Shown one piece after another: positions 7,232 through 11,704 of a DNA stretch of 11,704 bases. Position numbers and translations under genes: made by a program. The stretch lies in the NCBI GenBank assembly GCA_019136395.1, contig JAGVUH010000165.1:1-11704 (forward strand), in the 5' to 3' direction. The first letter of the stretch is position 1. The number at the start of each line of letters is the position of its first letter. The notes under the pieces were generated by a model that saw only the letters and a program-made list of their open reading frames with translations, did no database searches and was not told the DNA's origin. Source of the stretch: Gammaproteobacteria bacterium (GTDB lineage Bacteria > Pseudomonadota > Gammaproteobacteria > Chromatiales > Chromatiaceae).

Positions 7232-7732
7232 TCAGCCCAGTTCCCCGGCCGTGAGGCGCTGCGCCTTCGCCAGAACGGCTGCCTCGAGTTCCTGCTTGAA
7301 CCGCACCAGCCGGTCCATCAGGGCTGGGTCACCCGTGGCGATGATCTGCGCGGCCAGGATGCCCGCATTCCGGGCGCCATCGATGGCGACGGTCGCGACG
7401 GGCACGCCAGGGGGCATTTGCACCATCGACAGCAGGGAATCCTGACCGGAGAGGCTGGCGCTTTTCACCGGCACGCCGATGATGGGCAGTGGGGTAAAGG
7501 CCGCCGCGACGCCCGCCAGGTGGGCAGCCCCCCCCGCGCCGGCGATGATGACCTTCAGACCTCGATCGCGTGCGCTTTCGACATAGTTAATGACCCTCCT
7601 CGGCGTGCGGTGGGCGGAGGCAATGTTCATCTCCCAGGGCACCCCAAGCTCCCCCAGCACCTCGGCAGCACCACGCATGACCCCCAGGTCCGAGTCGCTG
7701 CCCATGATGATGCCAACTACCGCGTTGCTCAT
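7232..7732 (-). CDS. purE: N5-carboxyaminoimidazole ribonucleotide mutase
   Basis: Purine biosynthesis enzyme of 166 residues that converts N5-CAIR to CAIR in the cytoplasm and assembles as an octamer. Motifs are GSDSD (11-15), SAHRTP (39-44) with catalytic His41, the glycine loop IIAGAGGAAHL (62-72) followed by AGV where E. coli has PGM, GVPVKSASLSGQDSLLSMVQMPPGVPVATVAI and NAGILAAQII. Length and motifs are those of class I PurE, which works with PurK. PurK is often encoded next to purE, but the downstream neighbour here is pilT. GGGAG lies about ten bases before the ATG. A weak promoter candidate (7775-7804) lies upstream; I see no PurR-type box. Confidence 0.96.
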   Translation of the reverse strand: MSNAVVGIIMGSDSDLGVMRGAAEVLGELGVPWEMNIASAHRTPRRVINYVESARDRGLKVIIAGAGGAAHLAGVAAAFTPLPIIGVPVKSASLSGQDSLLSMVQMPPGVPVATVAIDGARNAGILAAQIIATGDPALMDRLVRFKQELEAAVLAKAQRLTAGELG

Positions 7733-7774
7733 GTTCGTTTATCTCCCGTCGGCTGAGAATACAGGCTCAAAGTG

Positions 7775-7804
7775 ATGATAGGGCCTCCCGCAGTACTTGG
7801 CCAG
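7775..7804 (-). promoter_or_regulatory. Weak candidate purE promoter
   Basis: On the minus strand, CTGGCC (7799-7804) is followed after 18 bases by TATCAT (7775-7780). The -10 box is good; the -35 box is poor. It would give a leader of roughly 35 bases for purE. Confidence 0.25.
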
Positions 7805-7969
7805 TGCTCTTCGGCCAGTTGAAGCCTGCCGGCCCTCAGGGAGGTTTCGCCAAAAAATTTCATCAAAAATGGTCTGTTAAGGAGTCATGGCTGGACACAT
7901 CGCCCCACCTGAGCGCGATAGGGGCCCTGGTGCTATAAATTCAACTTTACCTGCATCAATCATTTCTAT

Positions 7970-7998
7970 GTGCCAAACCTGAAGTCAGGGGTTATTCT
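7970..7998 (+). promoter_or_regulatory. Weak candidate rlpA promoter with internal inverted repeat
   Basis: GTGCCA (7970-7975) and TATTCT (7993-7998) are spaced by 17 bases and each match the sigma-70 consensus at four of six positions. The spacer holds CCTGA-AG-TCAGG (7978-7989), a place where a repressor could bind. This is suggestive only. Confidence 0.25.
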
Positions 7999-8044
7999 GG
8001 AAGACCTAACCGTGTAAAAGAGACACCGGAATCAGGTAAGTATT

Positions 8045-8072
8045 TCGAGCGACAGGGAAAATATCCGCTCGA
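8045..8072 (+). repeat. Stem-loop in the rlpA leader
   Basis: TCGAGCG (8045-8051) pairs perfectly with CGCTCGA (8066-8072) around a 14-base loop, ending 30 bases before the rlpA ATG. It does not match a riboswitch class I can name. Confidence 0.45.
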
Positions 8073-8102
8073 CGGTGATCTCGCGACAAATGGGGGCTGT
8101 TT

Positions 8103-9077
8103 ATGGCGACGAGAAATGCGGGTAACAACGCATGGCAAGCCGTCCAATTGGGCAAGTTTTCCGGTTTGCTCTTGATCCTCTTGCTGACCCTGCTGGTCAA
8201 CGGATGTGCAACCACCGGCGCCTCTGGCCAACCGGAGCAAGCGTCAAGTCCAACTCCTGCAACCCAGGGGAATCATTCCCCATCCACCGAGACCCCGCCC
8301 AAGACCTCATCGGCCAAGAGCTATGTCGTAAAGGGTAAGAAATATCAGGTACAGCAGGCAGCTCAGGGCCATGAAGAAAAGGGTACCGCATCCTGGTACG
8401 GCAAGCGCTTTCATGGCCGGCGTACCAGCAGCGGCGAGCGTTTTGACATGCACGCCATGACCGCCGCGCACAAAAACCTTCCCCTCGCCAGCCTCATCCA
8501 GGTTACCAATCTGGAAAATGGTCGTAGTGCGGTGGTGCGAGTCAATGATCGCGGTCCCTTTCATGGTAATCGGATGTTAGACCTTTCCTACGCCGCCGCC
8601 TCGCAACTGGACATGCTGGATAAGGGCATGGCCAAGGTCAAAATTCAGGTTCTTGACTCAGCTACCACCGACCTGGACGCGGGCTTGCAGCGGATGTTCG
8701 TCGCCGCTGCCGACAAGGCCAGGGCGGATCAGCCTGGCGCATCCGCGCCAATTGATTCCCAACCGGGCAATGCCTTTGTCAGCGTTGACTCTTCAGACGG
8801 CAGTAAGGCCATGGGCAACGAACGACCGAAGGTTGCCGCGAGTGCAGCCATTTATCTACAAGCGGGCCATTTCGATAATCGGACCCATGCGGAAAGGCTC
8901 CGCCAGGAGTTGGCCAGTAAATTGGAGGAGATGGTTCTGGTCCGCACGGACACCGCTAACGACCAGACTCCCTTCATGGTCCAGGTGGGCCCGCTCGATT
9001 CCAAGGATGAAGCCAGTTTACTTTCAAGCCGCTTGGCCTCACTAGGGGTGTCCAATCCTAGAGTCGTCATGCGTTAA
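8103..9077 (+). CDS. rlpA: Septal ring lytic transglycosylase RlpA
   Basis: Outer-membrane lipoprotein of 324 residues that cleaves denuded peptidoglycan glycans at the division septum. The signal peptide ends in LVNGCA, so Cys35 is the likely lipidated residue. A disordered linker rich in Ser, Thr and Pro (36-72) leads to the double-psi beta-barrel at about 91-185 (GTASWYGKRFHGRRTSSGERFDM, then VVRVNDRGPF). Glu112 and Asp149 match the catalytic pair known from Pseudomonas RlpA, so the enzyme looks active. A second linker leads to a C-terminal SPOR domain (about 246-323, AIYLQAGHFDN...PFMVQVGPL), which binds denuded glycans. The Shine-Dalgarno is weak (a GGGGG run about seven bases upstream). 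It heads the conserved rlpA-dacA-ybeD-lipB order, but a 318-base gap before dacA suggests dacA also has its own promoter. Confidence 0.95.
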   Translation: MATRNAGNNAWQAVQLGKFSGLLLILLLTLLVNGCATTGASGQPEQASSPTPATQGNHSPSTETPPKTSSAKSYVVKGKKYQVQQAAQGHEEKGTASWYGKRFHGRRTSSGERFDMHAMTAAHKNLPLASLIQVTNLENGRSAVVRVNDRGPFHGNRMLDLSYAAASQLDMLDKGMAKVKIQVLDSATTDLDAGLQRMFVAAADKARADQPGASAPIDSQPGNAFVSVDSSDGSKAMGNERPKVAASAAIYLQAGHFDNRTHAERLRQELASKLEEMVLVRTDTANDQTPFMVQVGPLDSKDEASLLSSRLASLGVSNPRVVMR

Positions 9078-9157
9078 GCCAACCATATCAGCCCGTTGGC
9101 CGTCAGGGTCATCCCCTTAATCAACTGGCGCCCGCCTGTGCATCTAAGACACAAGAA

Positions 9158-9174
9158 GCCTGATGTCATCAGGC
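9158..9174. promoter_or_regulatory. 17-bp palindrome, possible operator
   Basis: GCCTGATGTCATCAGGC has two perfect 8-base arms about a single central base. It lies some 120 bases upstream of the dacA promoter candidate. Its dyad form resembles a binding site for a dimeric regulator, but no regulator is identifiable. With no T-run it is unlikely to be a terminator. Confidence 0.4.
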
Positions 9175-9290
9175 CAGGCAGCACGTCTGGCTGACCCCGC
9201 ATCACCCTTCACTAGCGCGAACACAACATGATTGATAGTGGCTATCTGACACAATCGATCCATTTCCCACAAAGTTTCCACCCCTCATTG

Positions 9291-9320
9291 CTGCAAAATC
9301 CCCTCCGCAAGGCTTAGAAT
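9291..9320 (+). promoter_or_regulatory. Candidate dacA promoter
   Basis: CTGCAA (9291-9296) and TAGAAT (9315-9320) are separated by 18 bases. The -10 box is good; the -35 box is partial. Transcription would begin near 9327, just before the leader hairpin. Confidence 0.3.
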
Positions 9321-9329
9321 GATCAATCA

Positions 9330-9363
9330 GGCGAGTGGGCGCAGGCGCCCTCGCCGCAGTTTT
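9330..9363 (+). terminator. GC-rich hairpin with short T-run in the dacA leader (attenuator or rlpA terminator)
   Basis: GGCGA (9330-9334) pairs with TCGCC (9351-9355), and GGGCG (9337-9341) pairs with CGCCC (9346-9350) around a 4-base loop, leaving a 2-base bulge. TTTT follows at 9360-9363 after four bases. It could end rlpA transcripts or attenuate a dacA transcript starting just upstream. The T-run is short, so termination may be partial. Confidence 0.5.
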
Positions 9364-9395
9364 AATCCTTACTAGCCAGCGCCAAGCCCTCCCGC

Positions 9396-10556
9396 ATGAA
9401 GCCTTACGTCTCCCTCCTGAGCCTCCTGTGCCTGCTGTTTTTGCCGCCCACCTTCGCCCAGGATAAGGCTGCCACCAGCCTCCAGGCCCCCATCCCAGAA
9501 CCACCGGTTATTGATGGCACCGCCCACCTGCTGGTGGACCACCACACTGGTAAGGTCATTGCCGAACGAAATGCTGACGAGCGCCTTGAACCCGCCAGCC
9601 TGACCAAGATCATGACGGCGTACGTGGTCTTTCGAGAACTGGCGGCCGGCAAGGTTGCCCTGACTGACGAGGTTCTCATCAGCGAGAAGGCCTGGCGGAC
9701 GGGCGGTTCCAAGACCTTTATCGAACTTGGCAAGCGCATCCCCCTGGAGGTCCTGCTGCATGGCATGATCATTCAATCCGGAAACGATGCCAGCGTTGCC
9801 TTGGCCGAGCACGTTGCTGGCGGTGAGGATACCTTTGCCCACCTGATGAATAGTCACGCCCAGCGCCTGGGCATGTCCAACAGTCACTTTACCAACGCCA
9901 CCGGCCTGCCCGACCCGGAGCATTACTCCACCGCGCGGGACATGAGCCTGGTAACGGCCGCGACGATCCGCGAATTCCCGGACTACTATGCCTGGTATGC
10001 GGAGAAGGAATACGTTTACCACGGTATCAAGCAAAACAATCGCAATCGCCTCCTGTGGCAGGACCCCAGCGTCGACGGCGTCAAGACCGGTCACACCGAG
10101 GCGGCCGGCTTTTGCCTGGTGGCCTCCGCCAAACGAGACAACATGCGTCTGACCTCCGTGGTCATGGGCGCCAAGAGCGAAAAGGCCCGGGCCGCGGCCA
10201 GCCTGGCCTTGCTCAATTATGGATTCCGGTTTTACGAATCGCCCCAGCTCTATCCGGGTGGGAAGCCCGTCGAAAACCTGCGGGTATGGATGGGGGAGGT
10301 CAAGGAAGTCCCCGTGGGTCCCGCCGAGGACCTCCATGCCACCATCCCCCGCGGTCGTTATAACCAACTCTCTGCCCGTATCGAAAAAAACCCGGACCTT
10401 ATCGCCCCCTTGGCCAAGGGAGACCAGGTCGGAGAAATTGTGGTGGAGTTGGAGACCAAGGAAATTGGCCGGGTCCCCCTGATTGCCCTGCAGGATGTCC
10501 CGAAAGGCGGCTGGTGGGAATGGCTGCGGGATACCATCCTGCGGTGGTTCCAGTAA
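9396..10556 (+). CDS. dacA: D-alanyl-D-alanine carboxypeptidase, PBP5/6 type
   Basis: Periplasmic low-molecular-weight penicillin-binding protein of 386 residues (E. coli PBP5 precursor, 403). It removes the terminal D-Ala from pentapeptides, which controls cross-linking and supplies tetrapeptides for L,D-transpeptidases. The signal peptide is residues 1-21 (cleavage likely TFA|QDK). The active-site motifs are all present: SLTK at 68-71, SGN at 128-130 and KTG at 230-232. The C-terminal beta domain ends in an aromatic, amphipathic helix (WWEWLRDTILRWFQ), the usual membrane anchor. No Shine-Dalgarno precedes the ATG and no upstream in-frame start exists before TTA/CTA-rich codons, while the signal peptide fixes the start. 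ybeD follows after ten bases, so the two are co-transcribed. Confidence 0.97.
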   Translation: MKPYVSLLSLLCLLFLPPTFAQDKAATSLQAPIPEPPVIDGTAHLLVDHHTGKVIAERNADERLEPASLTKIMTAYVVFRELAAGKVALTDEVLISEKAWRTGGSKTFIELGKRIPLEVLLHGMIIQSGNDASVALAEHVAGGEDTFAHLMNSHAQRLGMSNSHFTNATGLPDPEHYSTARDMSLVTAATIREFPDYYAWYAEKEYVYHGIKQNNRNRLLWQDPSVDGVKTGHTEAAGFCLVASAKRDNMRLTSVVMGAKSEKARAAASLALLNYGFRFYESPQLYPGGKPVENLRVWMGEVKEVPVGPAEDLHATIPRGRYNQLSARIEKNPDLIAPLAKGDQVGEIVVELETKEIGRVPLIALQDVPKGGWWEWLRDTILRWFQ

Positions 10557-10566
10557 GCGGTGGGTC

Positions 10567-10836
10567 ATGAGCGAAACCCCCGCCACCGTGCTGGAGTTCC
10601 CCTGCGCCTTCCCCATCAAGGCCATCGGCAAGGCTGAGGCGGATTTCCGGCACCTGGTCATCGAGATCGTCCGTCGTCACGCCCCCGAGCTAAGTACCCA
10701 CCAGGTTAGCGTAAGGGAAAGCAGTGGTGGCAAATGGCTCTCGGTAACCCTAGTTATTCTGGCCCAGAGCCAGTTGCAGATCGATGCCATTTACCGGGAC
10801 CTCAGCAGCCATGAGCGCGTCGCCTGGACGCTCTGA
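10567..10836 (+). CDS. ybeD: YbeD / DUF493 family protein
   Basis: Small cytoplasmic protein of 89 residues (E. coli YbeD, 87) with an ACT-like fold in the family. VLEFPCAFPIKAIGKAE at the start, EIVRRHAP in the middle and the YRDLSSHERVAWTL end correspond to YbeD. Its biochemical role is not established; constant association with dacA and lipB has led to suggestions of a regulatory role in lipoate or wall metabolism. The ATG ten bases after the dacA stop, following a GGTGGG stretch, is chosen over an upstream ATG at 10483 that would overlap dacA by over 70 bases and add non-homologous residues. Its 3' end overlaps lipB by 26 bases. Confidence 0.92.
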   Translation: MSETPATVLEFPCAFPIKAIGKAEADFRHLVIEIVRRHAPELSTHQVSVRESSGGKWLSVTLVILAQSQLQIDAIYRDLSSHERVAWTL

Positions 10837-11509
10837 GTCTGGTCATCCTGATGTTCTTGCGACTCATGCCGACGCGGAACGGCAAACCCTCCTGGTCAAG
10901 CGTCTGGGGACATGTGATTACCTGAGTACCTGGGAGGCCATGCGGGCTTTCACGAACAGCCGATTGGCCACCAGCCAGGATGAATTGTGGTTTTTGGAAC
11001 ATCCGCCGATCTTTACCCTGGGACAGGCCGGGCGCCGCGAACACATCCTGGATGCCGGTGATATTCCGGTGGTCCAGGTGGACCGGGGAGGGCAGGTGAC
11101 TTACCACGGTCCCGGCCAGCTCGTTGCCTACCTGCTATTGGACCTGGGTCGTGCCCACCTGGGGATCAAGGCCCTGGTCAATCTCCTGGAGGCCGCCGTT
11201 ATCGATCTGCTCGGCGATCTGGGGATCGACGCCAAAACCCGGCCAGGCGCGCCGGGAGTCTATGTTCAGGGGGCCAAGATCGCCTCACTCGGACTGAGGG
11301 TTCGTCGCCACTGTAGTTACCACGGTCTCGCCCTAAATGTTGATCTGGATCTGGAGCCCTTTACGCGAATCAACCCGTGCGGCTATCCCGGCTTGGTCGT
11401 GACGCGCCTGGCCGATTTCGGGGTGGTAATGACCATGGAAGAGGTCCAGTTACGGCTGGCAGACGCTCTTAGCCGACGGCTGGAGCGTTCCTGCTTTCTG
11501 GCCAGCTAA
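10811..11509 (+). CDS. lipB: Octanoyltransferase LipB
   Basis: Cytoplasmic enzyme of 232 residues that moves octanoyl from acyl carrier protein to lipoyl domains, the first step of de novo lipoate synthesis. The family signature RGGQVTYHGPGQ spans 92-103. The catalytic Lys156 (GAKIASLGLR) and Cys190 (INPCGY) are present, as is RHCSYHGLALNV. Similarity to E. coli LipB begins only near residue 27 (LLVKRLG), so the protein has about 25 extra N-terminal residues. No ATG, GTG or TTG lies in frame between 10811 and the conserved part, so a start overlapping ybeD is forced; 10784 is the only other nearby choice. The Shine-Dalgarno is weak, consistent with translational coupling. lipA does not follow; the next gene is convergent rpoH. 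Confidence 0.95.
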   Translation: MSASPGRSESGHPDVLATHADAERQTLLVKRLGTCDYLSTWEAMRAFTNSRLATSQDELWFLEHPPIFTLGQAGRREHILDAGDIPVVQVDRGGQVTYHGPGQLVAYLLLDLGRAHLGIKALVNLLEAAVIDLLGDLGIDAKTRPGAPGVYVQGAKIASLGLRVRRHCSYHGLALNVDLDLEPFTRINPCGYPGLVVTRLADFGVVMTMEEVQLRLADALSRRLERSCFLAS

Positions 11510-11581
11510 ACATGGATTCCCCTCCAAATAGTCACTCCTGGGGCAATAGTGATCAGGATGTGACGCGCAACCAAAATAGCG

Positions 11582-11603
11582 GAGGCCGGCTTACGCCGGC
11601 CTC
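11582..11603 (-). terminator. Intrinsic terminator of rpoH
   Basis: GAGGCCGGC (11582-11590) and GCCGGCCTC (11595-11603) form a perfect 9-bp stem with a TTAC loop. On the minus strand the stem is followed by CGCTATTTTGG, which supplies a short U-rich tail for rpoH transcripts, 19 bases after its stop. On the plus strand no T-run follows, but the stem might still help end lipB transcripts. Confidence 0.8.
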
Positions 11604-11622
11604 TCCGTGGTGCACCTGAGGA

Positions 11623-11704
11623 TCAGGCCTCCAACTGGGCCCGCATTTTTTTCATCGCATTCTTTTCAATCTGGCGGATTCGCTCCGCCGAGACGCCAAA
11701 TTGT
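11623..11704 (-). CDS. rpoH: RNA polymerase heat-shock sigma factor RpoH, C-terminal end only
   Basis: Only the last 26 codons are in the window. They read QFGVSAERIRQIEKNAMKK followed by MRAQLEA and stop. This corresponds nearly residue for residue to the end of sigma-32 region 4.2 ([24 protein letters not shown] in E. coli), the helix-turn-helix that contacts the -35 element of heat-shock promoters. Other sigma-70 factors have a different sequence after the RQIE segment, so RpoH is preferred over RpoD or RpoS. It is convergent to lipB. Confidence 0.9.
   Translation of the reverse strand, partial: QFGVSAERIRQIEKNAMKKMRAQLEA

Larger units (their letters stand above)
7733..8102. other. Non-coding divergent region between purE and rlpA
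   Basis: This 370-base gap drives two divergent genes and is more AT-rich than its surroundings, notably around 7850-7880 and 7930-7970. It contains weak promoter candidates for both directions, a CCTGA/TCAGG repeat at 7978-7989 and a 7-bp stem (8045-8072) in the likely rlpA leader. A 31-codon frame at 7887-7982 has its Shine-Dalgarno too close to the ATG and is not called. Confidence 0.5.
9078..9395 (+). other. Non-coding region between rlpA and dacA
   Basis: No gene is visible in these 318 bases. Directly after the rlpA stop, GCCAAC (9078-9083) and GTTGGC (9095-9100) form a 6-bp stem. A 17-bp palindrome lies at 9158-9174, and GCCAG/CTGGC repeats at 9173-9191. A dacA promoter candidate lies at 9291-9320, followed by a GC-rich hairpin with TTTT. 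TGATTGAT (9229-9236) and its exact reverse complement (9322-9329) flank the promoter candidate. Confidence 0.5.

Noticed and set aside
7887..7982. 31-codon frame preceded by AAGGAG
   Set aside because: The Shine-Dalgarno is only two bases from the ATG and the peptide has no recognisable feature; not enough to call a gene.
9372..10661. 429-codon minus-strand frame
   Set aside because: It lies wholly opposite dacA and part of ybeD, whose motifs are unmistakable.

Overview
This window reads as a stretch of housekeeping chromosome from a GC-rich gammaproteobacterium. The best guess is a member of Chromatiales or a related piliated group. The clues are a PilT/PilU pair very close to the Pseudomonas type, an RpoH tail that matches the enterobacterial protein almost residue for residue, and the conserved order rlpA-dacA-ybeD-lipB. 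Taxonomy below class level is inference. I see no transposase, integrase, phage gene, CRISPR array, tRNA or rRNA. Base composition looks uniform, apart from one repeat-rich gene tail.

Layout. On the minus strand from the left edge lie oligopeptidase A (prlC, its C-terminal catalytic half cut off by the window) and, upstream of it, a secreted CNP1-like protein. A 392-base non-coding stretch separates these from a plus-strand gamma-class carbonic anhydrase. That gene converges on, and overlaps by 29 bases, an L,D-transpeptidase with a very long Pro/Ala/Thr-rich tail. Continuing up the minus strand are the type IV pilus retraction ATPases pilU and pilT and then purE, so transcription runs purE, pilT, pilU, transpeptidase. 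Across a 370-base divergent region, the plus strand carries rlpA, dacA, ybeD and lipB. These face the 3' end of rpoH, which enters from the right edge on the minus strand and ends in a clear hairpin terminator.

How the genes relate. Three of them act on the cell wall: RlpA is a septal lytic transglycosylase, DacA trims D-Ala from pentapeptides, and the transpeptidase makes 3-3 cross-links or anchors proteins. DacA produces the tetrapeptides that L,D-transpeptidases use as donors. YbeD and LipB form the conserved distal part of the dacA cluster; LipB makes protein-bound octanoate for lipoic acid. PilT and PilU power pilus retraction and twitching.

I found no convincing undescribed multi-gene system. 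The most unusual items are the repeat architecture of the transpeptidase tail (hexamer array, adjacent G-quadruplex motif, 18/36-bp repeats), the hairpin with a short T-run in the dacA leader, and several strong inverted repeats in non-coding gaps.
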